Shown: in pieces, positions 8,352 through 18,045 of the stretch
How positions within the stretch are numbered: position 1 is the stretch's first letter
How the letters are laid out: each line of letters begins with the position of its first letter
Origin: a virus
Strand: one strand, 5' to 3'
Virus record (IMG/VR): IMGVR_UViG_3300030085_004520
Location: 10,863 to 68,454 of that record
Length of the DNA stretch: 57,592 bases
The notes under the pieces: generated by a model
Told to the model about the DNA's origin: nothing
Seen by the model: only the letters and a program-made list of their open reading frames with translations
Database searches by the model: none
Made by a program: the position numbers and the translations under genes

Positions 8352-9365
8352 TTAAACCTTCTTTAAGAATCTAACAGGTATATCAACGGATACACCCACA
8401 GTGGCAGCAGTTACTCTAACAAACGTATCAATAAATCTAAATGACAAACTGTTGTTAAACAAACTATCACCTGTGCCGCCTGAACCTAAAAGTGTTGCAG
8501 AAGTTGAAAGCGTGCTGCCTAGCCTATCAAACAAAAAGTTTGAGTTAGCTAGCTGTGTATTTGGGAGAATCTTGAATTGCAAGACCTTATCTCTAGGTCC
8601 CCTGATTCTGTGTCTTGTAAGTCCTTGCCCATTGTTGTTTGTCTCTGTTAAAGTGTCAAAAGCATTTGTAACCAAACTTGTACCAGCACCAACAAAGTAG
8701 CTTGCAATACCATCATCATCAACAAAAGATACCGACACTGAATTACCTTGAACATCAACCAAGCTGCCCAACCTATTATCTAATTCAATTATAAACTGAG
8801 TTTCAACAAGATCACTAGGGTATGCTACAGTCGGAGCAAGCTGAGTAGTATCAAGACCTAGTTCCACCGCTATCACTGCTGAATCTGGTGATGATAGAGC
8901 TTCCGTTGTTGACCCCTTAATTAAGCCTTTACCAGATATTTGTTCGTTGATTAAAGATTCAGTTCCGCCAACCCTTTCTGATAACTCATCTACCGTGATC
9001 AAATATGAAGAAAGATCGCCGCTAAGCTTTGTAGTTTGTGATGCATTGGCAGTGCCGTTAAGACCACCGTTGTGAAGCTTTAAAACAGGCATATGCAAAA
9101 TGTTTGTTCTGGTAATGCTAAGAAGCTTTGACTTCATAAGAGACGTATTGTTGGTAAAAGCCTCAAGGATAGGAGTTCTCAAAACTTCAAGATCATAAAA
9201 AGAAGACCCACTAGGGTGATTCTTGTTGTATAAAGAATAATCAATTTCATCATCGCCCAAGGCAAACTTTACAATCCTAAAGTCACCACGAGCCATTCTG
9301 AACCTACCAGTGTCTGTCAACACTGCATCTAAAATTATATCACCTGAATTGTCTAGAAACGCCAT
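8352..9365 (-). CDS. Virion structural protein with shared N-terminal module
   Basis: A 337-residue putative structural protein. Its first about 45 residues (MAFLDNSGDIILDAVLTDTG, then FALGDDEIDY) match by eye the N-terminus of the 367-residue protein at 18045-19148 (IDIQLTSYGKYLLSKG, then YAFSDDEVVY). This shared module suggests both dock onto the same partner in the particle. The rest is Ser/Thr/Asn/Leu-rich and beta-like without known motifs. A good AAGGAG ribosome site lies before the ATG in the 80-base spacer. Function beyond structural is not recognised. Confidence 0.75.
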   Translation of the reverse strand: MAFLDNSGDIILDAVLTDTGRFRMARGDFRIVKFALGDDEIDYSLYNKNHPSGSSFYDLEVLRTPILEAFTNNTSLMKSKLLSITRTNILHMPVLKLHNGGLNGTANASQTTKLSGDLSSYLITVDELSERVGGTESLINEQISGKGLIKGSTTEALSSPDSAVIAVELGLDTTQLAPTVAYPSDLVETQFIIELDNRLGSLVDVQGNSVSVSFVDDDGIASYFVGAGTSLVTNAFDTLTETNNNGQGLTRHRIRGPRDKVLQFKILPNTQLANSNFLFDRLGSTLSTSATLLGSGGTGDSLFNNSLSFRFIDTFVRVTAATVGVSVDIPVRFLKKV

Positions 9366-9445
9366 ATGTTAAATACTCCTTAACAAAATATAACCAAAAC
9401 ACAAACTAATTAGTTTTTTCAAAAGAAAAATCAAATAAATATTCT
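9366..9445. other. Largest non-coding spacer, with inverted repeats
   Basis: An 80-base AT-rich gap, the longest without a gene in the window. It holds a perfect 14-base palindrome AAACTAATTAGTTT (9403-9416) and, just beside it, a TTTTTC-TTTT-GAAAAA short stem on the minus strand (9417-9432). Neither is a convincing intrinsic terminator because the stems have almost no G-C pairs. The downstream end holds the AAGGAG ribosome site for the gene starting at 9365. A regulatory or RNA-processing role is possible but unsupported. Confidence 0.35.
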
Positions 9446-12400
9446 TTACTCAAGTTTATATTTGACATCACCTTTATTATCTACTATACCATGCTTTCTC
9501 TTAAATTTAACTCTAACTTCAACCATTTTGCCAGTTGCTTTTGATTTAATTTTATAAAGCAAGGTCTTACCCCAAATTGGATTTTCAGAAACCCCAAGAT
9601 TATAGCCATAATTTTTTTCCCAGTTTGAGTAATTGTAATCATCTTCTATAAGACCAGGGACTTGAGTTTGTAACAATGATGGCTTTATTTGAAGATACCT
9701 CTTGAAAGAAGCCTTTTTATCTGGTACACTTATATCTTTTTCTGGGAACTTATAAATGTTTTGAAGCAAAAAAGCTGATGATGTACCCTCTTGTCTTCTT
9801 AGCTCAACCTCATAGATACTACTTGGTAAAGATGTGTGTCCATGCACATCTGTTGCTCTAAACGCATAGTAATATTTTACATTTGGTACTAGTTGCTCTG
9901 TGAACGTTGTTGATGTGGCACCATATCTTGGTGCCAGTGATTTCAAACCTGCAAAATCAGACCAAGTTGTTGGTTTCCTTCCGAACAATCTAAAAATTTC
10001 AAATTGCAAACATTCATCATCATTTTTAAAATGTATTAATTCAGTCTCGGATGGCGGTTCTCCCCAGTAAGCACCTCGTGCACCAACAACATCAGTAGGA
10101 TCAAGGCCCTGGTTCATTGCTGATATCCAATATTGGTCATAGTCATTTTGCTCTAATATAATTGGTTTTGCAAATAACTCACCTGTTACACTGTTTAGAT
10201 TGAATTGAACTAAATTTGGAGTATCTTTTAGTGGAACTATATCTGCTATCGGAGGTATTGGTGGCTTATCAAGAATACCTACAGACATCCTTCTTACAAA
10301 AGTTTCAGCTATAACAGGGCTTGATTTTGACATTACAGAAAAATGAAGCTCTAAATTAAAATCATCGGTAATAGTTTCATCTGGCTCGTGCCAATAATTA
10401 TAAAGTTTATACTTGTTATTACGGCGACCATGATCCACGTTTGTGTTGATATTTGGATTATCATCGTTGTTTCTATATGGAGATTTTACAGACCCAATTT
10501 GATTGAAACGCCTGTCGTTTTTAGCTGATTGGGTATCAAGATATGCATATTCTGTACCGATAATCAAGCAGATTGAATAAATTTCATATTCATAAGCATG
10601 ACCATACTCAACTTGAGTGTCAATAAATTTTGTTGGATCATCTGTATTCGTACCTGCAAAATAATACGATTTCACATAAGTTCTATTTTCAAAAGTACTT
10701 TGAGCGCCAAAAGGGTTCTCAGTTGCCTCCTGGGGATTATCAAGCTTGTACTTATCAATTCTAAATCCAATTATCTCAGAGTGAGCAAGCTCACCTTCTA
10801 ATATTTGTTGAAAATTTCTTGTTCTAGATTTACAATAATTTAACAACTTTTCTTTAAAAGAAACAAATGCAAAAGCTCTTTTTAGTTTCTCCTCATAAGA
10901 AACACTTTGAGCGCCTGCGACATATTCGGTCATCTGGTCAGACCACTCTTCTAGTGTGATGTAAGAAACATCTTTGTTAAGTTCAATTTTAAGTGTAGCT
11001 TGATCCTCTTCGGAGGTATTTAAAAGATTTGCTGAAACAACAGAGAAATCATTTTTTTCTTCAATTGATGCTAGAGTTGTCATTATTTGTTCAGATCCGT
11101 CTACTGAATCAATTAAATCTAAAAATAGACTCTTTCCAGATTGTCCTATTTCTATATCTGTATACATTGGAAATTGTTTTCTTTCAACATAGATGTCTTT
11201 AAATTCTTTTGATTTGATGTATGTTGAACCAAAAACTGAATTATCTTTATATTGGTCTACTCTTAAAAAATTATATTGCGAAAACAAAGTGTCCTTACCT
11301 GACAATGCAACACCCTGGTTGCGCAAACCAACTTTAACGCCTGACTGTTCTCTCTCTTCAAGGCTTTTAGGATTGTAAATATATGGATCGGGTAAAGATT
11401 TAGGCAACCCATCAATGACTTCTCTCCTTAAGCTGTCTTCAACTCCGTATGGAAAAGCCTTGTATCCCGCATTTTCAAAAAACGCAAATCCCTGATCGGA
11501 TGTAAATCCTTCATAAACAGGATCAAAAAAGTTGTATTCACCTTTCATATAAACGTAAGAACTTAATTTTGTTTTTGCAGTTTGTAAATCGTATTCAGTT
11601 GAAAAAGTAGGTAAACTAGTAACATGATCTTTGAATGTCTTTTTTTCAAAAGTTGCAAACTTTGTGTATCTTGAAGTAATAGGAAGTAAATCCAATATGG
11701 CCTTTTGATCCAAATTGTCCCTTATAGCATGCCCCTGATAATTGAAAAGCTCAAGGTCTGTAAGATATCTGATTGGCCTGTAACAAATAGGGAAGGCATC
11801 TTCAGTATCCATCCTGAGAGGTGTGGTGAAAGCGGTTCTTAACATTACGAAAGCTCTTTTGAGTTTAAACGCATCGGACGCATCGGCAAAAGCCCTATGG
11901 CTATTGATGATTTCCGTAGTGGCACCTTTACCCCAATAATCGTCTATAAGAACTTGGGGGTCACTAATTTCATCTGGTATGAGAGTTTTTTTCCCATAGA
12001 AAGGCATTACAGGAAAAAGATTAGTGCTGTATGGAGGCAAAAGTTTATTTGTTCCATTTTCAATAATTGTGTCACGAGTCATAGGCAAAAAAGCTTTATC
12101 TGTACCAAGAATATCTTGCTGATCGTATTCGCCAAAGAAAAAGCGTTCTGGGTCACGACCTGCAGCCCTAAGAGCGGCTGGCCCTATGGTAACAGCATTT
12201 AACCTGTCACTTGGATGAACAAATGTCTTTCCACCATCAGGGTTAATACCAGAAACTAAAACATTATCTTTTGATCCAAAATGATCTCTGTAATTTTTAA
12301 CCTGATTGTATATTGCTCCAAGAAACGGGAAAAAACCATTAAAATAATTTCTCCAACTCCAACCACTAGTCATATAGGCAAGATAGCCTCCTTCTTTATA

Positions 12401-13495
12401 AAGAATATCATCCCTTACTGTAAGTTCTCTGGTGTGATCAAAATCATACAACTCCTTACCTTGAGGTCCAGAAGCTTGAACCCTGAACAACTCTAATTTT
12501 GCATCCTTACCAAACTCTTCTAGTGCATCAAGAAAGTTTTCTTCTTTACCTTTTTCAATAAAGTATTCAAGGTCAGATAACCTATCTCCCTGTCTCGCTC
12601 TACCGTTACCATGAGCAATATCAATATGTGTTCCAAATTTTGGGTTATGAGGCTTAATAACGATAGGTGTTACTGCCATATTAGACAAATCTTTACTGTG
12701 ATATGCAGAAAATTTAAAGCCCAACTTTGTAGTAGTTGAATTTGAAAAATTGAAACTATTACACATTCTAATACCTTGTTCAGGTGCGGTCTGTGCAAAA
12801 AAGCGAGATGACGTTTCAGAATCTATAACTGCATGAAATTTTCCAGTAACATACCTAAAAGTATCAATATCAATATTATAACCTGGCGAGTTGTGAGGGC
12901 CTCTACGAAGCGATTGCGCTTCTTTTGATGACGCATCGGGCATTAATGGATTGTTAAACTTGCTATATCTTTGTAATCTAGAATTTCCATATGCTGTAAA
13001 GTTGGCGTCAAACACAGGAGACACGACGATATCATCTTTGACATACTGCTCTTTAAATTTCTTTGCAAGATTTGTAAGTGTAGCAGTACTAGTATCAGTT
13101 CTTTGGTTGAGGATTGAGTTGAAGTTTGTAAAAACTAAACTCTCTTCAGGATCTTCTGTAGAAAAAATAAAATTATACGAAAGTTCTCCATCTCTTTTTT
13201 GACCCTCGGCAGATATTGCAACAAACCTTGTGGCCTGAATCTCGCTTGAACCAGTATCTATTTCTGGTTGAAGATCAGATGGAATTTCGTCAGACTCTTC
13301 TGGCTCTTCAACATCTGGATCATCTAGCTCTGTATCTGGTTCAGGTAGCGGAGGATCTAAGTTGTAAATACTGTCCGAATTGTATTCATCAGATATTTCT
13401 CTAATCTGTTCAACCCGAGTTTGTCTAGGATTTGTGCCAGGGGTTTGTTGGGATGTACCACCAGGTGTCTGTGTTCTACAAGGATCTTGACTCAT
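9446..13495 (-). CDS. Large virion structural protein with fibronectin III-like region
   Basis: A 1349-residue protein of unknown precise role. The N-terminal 85 residues are Pro/Gln/Thr-rich and then strongly acidic (Asp/Glu/Pro), which looks disordered. The middle is a long, mixed region rich in Tyr, Phe and Asn. Around residues 1080-1225 there is a fibronectin type III-like stretch: a PPIPPIADI strand at its start and KYYYAFRATDVHG followed by SLPS near its end, the usual F/G-strand signature. Such domains are common in phage tail and baseplate proteins. The gene lies inside a run of structural genes and is flanked by other very large ones, so a tail or baseplate role is likely. Confidence 0.7.
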   Translation of the reverse strand: MSQDPCRTQTPGGTSQQTPGTNPRQTRVEQIREISDEYNSDSIYNLDPPLPEPDTELDDPDVEEPEESDEIPSDLQPEIDTGSSEIQATRFVAISAEGQKRDGELSYNFIFSTEDPEESLVFTNFNSILNQRTDTSTATLTNLAKKFKEQYVKDDIVVSPVFDANFTAYGNSRLQRYSKFNNPLMPDASSKEAQSLRRGPHNSPGYNIDIDTFRYVTGKFHAVIDSETSSRFFAQTAPEQGIRMCNSFNFSNSTTTKLGFKFSAYHSKDLSNMAVTPIVIKPHNPKFGTHIDIAHGNGRARQGDRLSDLEYFIEKGKEENFLDALEEFGKDAKLELFRVQASGPQGKELYDFDHTRELTVRDDILYKEGGYLAYMTSGWSWRNYFNGFFPFLGAIYNQVKNYRDHFGSKDNVLVSGINPDGGKTFVHPSDRLNAVTIGPAALRAAGRDPERFFFGEYDQQDILGTDKAFLPMTRDTIIENGTNKLLPPYSTNLFPVMPFYGKKTLIPDEISDPQVLIDDYWGKGATTEIINSHRAFADASDAFKLKRAFVMLRTAFTTPLRMDTEDAFPICYRPIRYLTDLELFNYQGHAIRDNLDQKAILDLLPITSRYTKFATFEKKTFKDHVTSLPTFSTEYDLQTAKTKLSSYVYMKGEYNFFDPVYEGFTSDQGFAFFENAGYKAFPYGVEDSLRREVIDGLPKSLPDPYIYNPKSLEEREQSGVKVGLRNQGVALSGKDTLFSQYNFLRVDQYKDNSVFGSTYIKSKEFKDIYVERKQFPMYTDIEIGQSGKSLFLDLIDSVDGSEQIMTTLASIEEKNDFSVVSANLLNTSEEDQATLKIELNKDVSYITLEEWSDQMTEYVAGAQSVSYEEKLKRAFAFVSFKEKLLNYCKSRTRNFQQILEGELAHSEIIGFRIDKYKLDNPQEATENPFGAQSTFENRTYVKSYYFAGTNTDDPTKFIDTQVEYGHAYEYEIYSICLIIGTEYAYLDTQSAKNDRRFNQIGSVKSPYRNNDDNPNINTNVDHGRRNNKYKLYNYWHEPDETITDDFNLELHFSVMSKSSPVIAETFVRRMSVGILDKPPIPPIADIVPLKDTPNLVQFNLNSVTGELFAKPIILEQNDYDQYWISAMNQGLDPTDVVGARGAYWGEPPSETELIHFKNDDECLQFEIFRLFGRKPTTWSDFAGLKSLAPRYGATSTTFTEQLVPNVKYYYAFRATDVHGHTSLPSSIYEVELRRQEGTSSAFLLQNIYKFPEKDISVPDKKASFKRYLQIKPSLLQTQVPGLIEDDYNYSNWEKNYGYNLGVSENPIWGKTLLYKIKSKATGKMVEVRVKFKRKHGIVDNKGDVKYKLE

Positions 13496-13501
13496 ACTTT
13501 A

Positions 13502-13530
13502 ATTATACTCCATAATTAATATTATTTCAT
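13502..13530 (-). promoter_or_regulatory. Possible sigma-70 type promoter, near-leaderless
   Basis: In the 41-base gap before the 1349-residue gene, the minus strand carries TATAAT (13502-13507) with ATGAAA (4 of 6 matches to TTGACA) 17 bases upstream (13525-13530). The -10 box ends only six bases before the ATG at 13495, so the transcript would have almost no leader; a GGAG lies 12 bases from the ATG, further than usual. In such AT-rich DNA a chance match is plausible. Confidence 0.3.
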
Positions 13531-13536
13531 TGAAAG

Positions 13537-16500
13537 TTAATATATCTTCCCACCCATTGCAGAAGGCAAACCAGATCCCATTTTCTTAACTGCTGGTGCA
13601 GGTGTAGCTTTGGGCATTGGTGGAGTTTTAGGTACAGCAGTATTAGAGGAAAGTTTATATTTTGGAATCTCTTCTTCAATAGGATCATTTGCTGGTTGTG
13701 CTTTAGGCACAACCTTTGGCGAAGATTTAACCCCTATCTTTTGCTGTTTAGGGGGTATCTCTTTATCGTCTTTGGATGAAGGAACTTTCAATTCTGATAA
13801 TTCTTGTTTTATTTTTTGAACGTCTTCTTTGACTTTTGTAACAGTTTCCTTAGCAGTTTCAAGCTTAGCCACCTCCAATACATCCTTTGATTCTAATTCT
13901 GCAATTTTGTCTTTTTGGATTCTTATCTGAGATTCTAGTTTTTGCCTGTTTTTCTTAGCGAAAGGGGTAGTTTTATAACGAATCCTTTCATACTCCTTTT
14001 GAAGTTTTGCTAGCACGTTTTTTCTCATTTGAAGCTCCTTTGCTCTTTCATCTGCTTCCTTCTGTAATTCTTCCACTTCTTGTTGCTTTTTAGCTTCAAA
14101 TTCTTCTGCTGCTTTTTCTTCCGCTTTTTTGATTGTTGCCTTTTGTGACTGGGTAACTTTAGGCTTTTTAATCACAAAATGTTGAGTGTCCAAAATATAC
14201 TTGCCACTTTTAGCAAGCGCACTAGTTTCAAAAGGAACAAAAGCATAATGACCTGGCTCAAGCCCGTCCAAAGCATCAGCAATAGAAACTTCAACCATTT
14301 TATAAATGTTTGTCCTTGCTTTGTTAGATGCCTCTTTGTCCAGCACTCTTCTTTTCAAAACATAGAAATTTCCATACACCGCTGGATTCATCTTATTGCC
14401 TTTACCTAAACCATAGTCGGTATCACCGTTTATAACTTTTTCAATCTGAAAGGGGTATTTTGTAAGTTCTCCAGATGCAATAGCAGCCTTCTTTTCTTCT
14501 CTTTCTTTCTGCTTTCTTTTAGCCTCTTCAGCAATTCTCATATATTCCTCGGCTCTCTGTCTTTCTTTTATCTTTTGCTCTTGAATAAATGCTTGCTTTT
14601 GCTTGTAAGCTATGTCTTTTATATAGCTTGTATCAGATGTTACTGAAGTATCAATTGTTGCATTATCATCAACGGCAGCAGTTGTTGATGACAGCGTATC
14701 AACATATGCTGTGAACTCTTGAGTGAAAGACTGCTGCAACCCCGTAAATTCCTGCTCTAGCACAGATTCAGTAAACTCCACTCTTTGATTGTGAGTTAAG
14801 GCTTTGATTTGACTATCTGAAAGGGCTGAACACTCTTCCTCAGACGGAACCTCTACTTCGTTTGGCAGTTGCTCACCTATTATTTCTACCACAGCAGCAA
14901 CACCAGGAAAGTCCTCCCCCCTATTGAATAGTTGTCTTGATAGTTCAGCGATTTGTTCTGGTGTTTTGTCGTCAAGATTTACAAAAAACCCTCTATCATT
15001 TCTTAAAAGTTTAGTGACCATATTTGCTATTTCTAGTTTTTGGTTGTTACCAAGAACATCAAAATCCTCTATCATTGCAAAATCTTCATCTGAAAACTCT
15101 CCGTTTTCCTGTCTAGATTTTAGTATTTCTACTTTAGCAAGATATTCTGCTAGAAGATCACTTTTGATCTTTTCAAAATCATCTTGTGCTATACGTAGGG
15201 CTTTGTCCCTAAACTTACCAGGGGATATAGACTGTTTTATTTGTTCCCGACTAGCATCATACTGATCATGGTTTGCTCGTTTTTTTTGAGAATAAACAGT
15301 ATTCAAAGAATCCAAAGCTCTATCATAAGTTAAACTTGAATATCCACCAGTTGTGCTCCACAAATCTAGAATGTTTGAACCATAAAAAATATTGGGGGTA
15401 AAATACGCAACTCTATCAGCATACTGAGAAACATCACCGCCACCAAATTTAACTGACTCTAAAGAAATAGCTTGGCGAATCATTTCTTGCTCAACGATTG
15501 GCACAGGTGTTTGTATGCTCACTTCGCCTCTTGGCAAGATACTACATGTTGGAACTTTTGTATTTCTCAGATCAACAACACCACCACTAACAAGCCCTGC
15601 TTGTTGTTCTGGATTATCGCCAAAAAACTTTTTTACTTTGATTAAGCTAGCAGGTTTGCCGCCATTTGATTTTAGGTCTGATATCGTACCGCCATAAATG
15701 GAGTTTGAAAAATTTATTAAATCAGATAAAGTATGTGCAATAATACCAAACTGTTGACCAAAAGTTTTCAACTCTTTAGCATAAATATTGGCATCTCTAT
15801 TATAATTCAACACTTGCTTTAGATAACTTCTTAGTATTACATAGCCATAATTTCTCCATGCTCCTGTTCCAAGTGACAAATAAATTGAACTGCCGCCTTC
15901 ATTAAGGACTAGTGATCTTTGAAATTCACCCATGGTATTATCTAATATCGGATGATTTGTTTTATTGATACCCCCGCCCTGGGCAAACGTGCCCACATAA
16001 TTAAGAGAGTCAATAATTCCAATCGCTTGAGAGTAAGAATCTATAACTTCATCCATAAGTAAATTATAACTTTGAAAACCAATAGATCTCGCTATCTTTT
16101 GAACAACCGTACCATCAACCGAAGTTTCTTTTGACTCTGCCTCCACAAGCGAAACAAATGAATTCAAAAATGAAGTTAGTCGGGTCATCTTTGCAACTAT
16201 TTCTGTAACATATTTAACAAGACCATCTTCATAAGTTATCTCTATACCATATTGAAACACACCTCTGTGATCCTCTTTTAGGGCAGTAAAGGAGGCGTCT
16301 GCAAAATTAAACGTTCTTCGCCAAGGAAAGTAAGTATCATTTGTGTCAGGATTTGAATGATTTTCTCGTTTATTAAATTCATCTCTGTGCTTTCTAGCAT
16401 CAAGATCATTGGGGTTTTCAGCTAACGTGTTAAGCCAGTTTTGACTATCTATAATCAAACCCTTAACACTGTCATTTGTTTCAGGAAAAAACAGAGCGTC

Positions 16501-18045
16501 GGTAGTTACGGTGGCAAACTCACCCCTAGGAACAACCAATGTATTGGGATCATAATAATCAGCACTGGTTGTGTTTCTAAGTTGAGTGCCCAATTGTTGA
16601 CCTTCAGGATCAGTTAGATCAAATTTAAGCTCTTCATAGTTTGATGCAATAACTTCTTCTGGTGTATCCTCATCAAACAACTTCCTATCTTTGAATCCAT
16701 TAGCATCCCATCCAACAAACCTATCGGTCAATCGTCTTCTAAGCAACTTAACTTCAACTACACGAAACATATCTCCCCACCATAAAGCAAAACTTTTCTG
16801 TTGGGCGCTTAAATATGGATAAAGGTAGCCTAATCTTGAGTTTTGTTTTAGAATTTGCCCCTGATTGACTGTTATAGAGCCAAAAATAGCTGGCCTATCA
16901 TCAAGCTCTGGTGCTGTGGCAGTTTGCAATTGTATTTCTGCATCAACCATGCCGTCAAATTTATGTTGTTTTTTTAGAAATTCTTTTTCAATTCCTTCAA
17001 GCTGCTTTTTTGAATCTTGAATCACTGCTCCAAACTGTTCAAGCAAATCGCGAGACTCTGGAGGTTTTGGTTCAAATCTTTCTAAACCTCTGAAGTCTTG
17101 TATTTTGTTAGTGTTTACTTCAACTTTAGTTAGGGTTTCTTGTTCAACGTTGATGTTCATTGCTTCACCAGCCATATAGGAAACTCCACCTGCTAAAGTA
17201 GAGTGAGTGTGATAAGGCCCATGATATTGATCACCGTCTGGAGTTAAAAGAGCATAACCCCTACCTGATGGAAGTGAGTTTTCTAAAATGACATCAAAAG
17301 AACCAAAACCAGAAACAGTCTTGTAGTATACGCTTTCTTGATCTAAACCATAACCTCTTGCGTCTGGTGGCATTATATCTAGCGCAGCTAATTCTGGAAC
17401 CGATCCTATAAAATCTTTTAAATCTAAATAAGAATATACAACCACTCTTAAATTATCAAGATTTTTAGGATAAACACCATGTATTTGAACGGTACGTGAA
17501 ATTTTTGATATCAAAGAATCACTAGTATCTTCTACATAAAAAGCGTCATCATATCTTTCTTGAACTAGCGACCCCTGTGCACCGATAACTTGTTGTTTAA
17601 AAATGCTGTCTAGATAAATAACTTCATCCTCTTGCCTGCCCATCTGTTCTGAAAATTCACGTTCAGTTCTACCACGACTAAATTCTTGGTTAGAAAAACC
17701 TACAACGTGAGGGTATCCCTTTTCGTTGTTGCCATCAGCAACAGAGTTTCTTATTGAGTTCTTAAGAGTTCCAGGTCTTTGAATTGCAATGTCAGTCTTA
17801 TATCTTCTTAGTACAACAGCAAAATTGATGTGATCTTTGATCTTGGAAAATGGACCATCCCCCAGACCATTATAATTAAAATCTGGAGGATTGAATGCTG
17901 CAGATAAATAATTGTTTGATTTTTCCAACAGGATATTAATGTCTAAGTCAATATTGAGTTTACCATCAGCACCATCTGTTAAGGTAGCCCTTTTTAATTT
18001 GCAGACTGGCAATAAGGATGATATTAGAGATTTTTCTTTTGCCAT
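13537..18045 (-). CDS. Large virion structural protein with coiled-coil and Pro/Lys-rich tail
   Basis: A 1502-residue protein, not recognised. The first about 1100 residues have the mixed composition of phage tail or baseplate proteins. Residues about 1140-1190 and 1290-1410 are Lys/Glu/Arg/Gln-rich and strongly predicted coiled coil; between them is a globular segment. The last about 90 residues are Pro/Lys/Ala-rich and look disordered. A TTG nine bases further upstream is in frame but too close to the ribosome site, so the ATG at 18045 was chosen: it forms a TAATG overlap with the preceding stop, with AAGGAG ten bases before. Position among baseplate genes makes a peripheral baseplate role plausible (inference). 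Confidence 0.7.
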   Translation of the reverse strand: MAKEKSLISSLLPVCKLKRATLTDGADGKLNIDLDINILLEKSNNYLSAAFNPPDFNYNGLGDGPFSKIKDHINFAVVLRRYKTDIAIQRPGTLKNSIRNSVADGNNEKGYPHVVGFSNQEFSRGRTEREFSEQMGRQEDEVIYLDSIFKQQVIGAQGSLVQERYDDAFYVEDTSDSLISKISRTVQIHGVYPKNLDNLRVVVYSYLDLKDFIGSVPELAALDIMPPDARGYGLDQESVYYKTVSGFGSFDVILENSLPSGRGYALLTPDGDQYHGPYHTHSTLAGGVSYMAGEAMNINVEQETLTKVEVNTNKIQDFRGLERFEPKPPESRDLLEQFGAVIQDSKKQLEGIEKEFLKKQHKFDGMVDAEIQLQTATAPELDDRPAIFGSITVNQGQILKQNSRLGYLYPYLSAQQKSFALWWGDMFRVVEVKLLRRRLTDRFVGWDANGFKDRKLFDEDTPEEVIASNYEELKFDLTDPEGQQLGTQLRNTTSADYYDPNTLVVPRGEFATVTTDALFFPETNDSVKGLIIDSQNWLNTLAENPNDLDARKHRDEFNKRENHSNPDTNDTYFPWRRTFNFADASFTALKEDHRGVFQYGIEITYEDGLVKYVTEIVAKMTRLTSFLNSFVSLVEAESKETSVDGTVVQKIARSIGFQSYNLLMDEVIDSYSQAIGIIDSLNYVGTFAQGGGINKTNHPILDNTMGEFQRSLVLNEGGSSIYLSLGTGAWRNYGYVILRSYLKQVLNYNRDANIYAKELKTFGQQFGIIAHTLSDLINFSNSIYGGTISDLKSNGGKPASLIKVKKFFGDNPEQQAGLVSGGVVDLRNTKVPTCSILPRGEVSIQTPVPIVEQEMIRQAISLESVKFGGGDVSQYADRVAYFTPNIFYGSNILDLWSTTGGYSSLTYDRALDSLNTVYSQKKRANHDQYDASREQIKQSISPGKFRDKALRIAQDDFEKIKSDLLAEYLAKVEILKSRQENGEFSDEDFAMIEDFDVLGNNQKLEIANMVTKLLRNDRGFFVNLDDKTPEQIAELSRQLFNRGEDFPGVAAVVEIIGEQLPNEVEVPSEEECSALSDSQIKALTHNQRVEFTESVLEQEFTGLQQSFTQEFTAYVDTLSSTTAAVDDNATIDTSVTSDTSYIKDIAYKQKQAFIQEQKIKERQRAEEYMRIAEEAKRKQKEREEKKAAIASGELTKYPFQIEKVINGDTDYGLGKGNKMNPAVYGNFYVLKRRVLDKEASNKARTNIYKMVEVSIADALDGLEPGHYAFVPFETSALAKSGKYILDTQHFVIKKPKVTQSQKATIKKAEEKAAEEFEAKKQQEVEELQKEADERAKELQMRKNVLAKLQKEYERIRYKTTPFAKKNRQKLESQIRIQKDKIAELESKDVLEVAKLETAKETVTKVKEDVQKIKQELSELKVPSSKDDKEIPPKQQKIGVKSSPKVVPKAQPANDPIEEEIPKYKLSSNTAVPKTPPMPKATPAPAVKKMGSGLPSAMGGKIY

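Noticed and set aside
9403-9432. Palindrome and T-rich stem as transcription terminator
   Set aside because: Stems are almost purely A-T, no stable G-C hairpin followed by a U-run in the direction of transcription.
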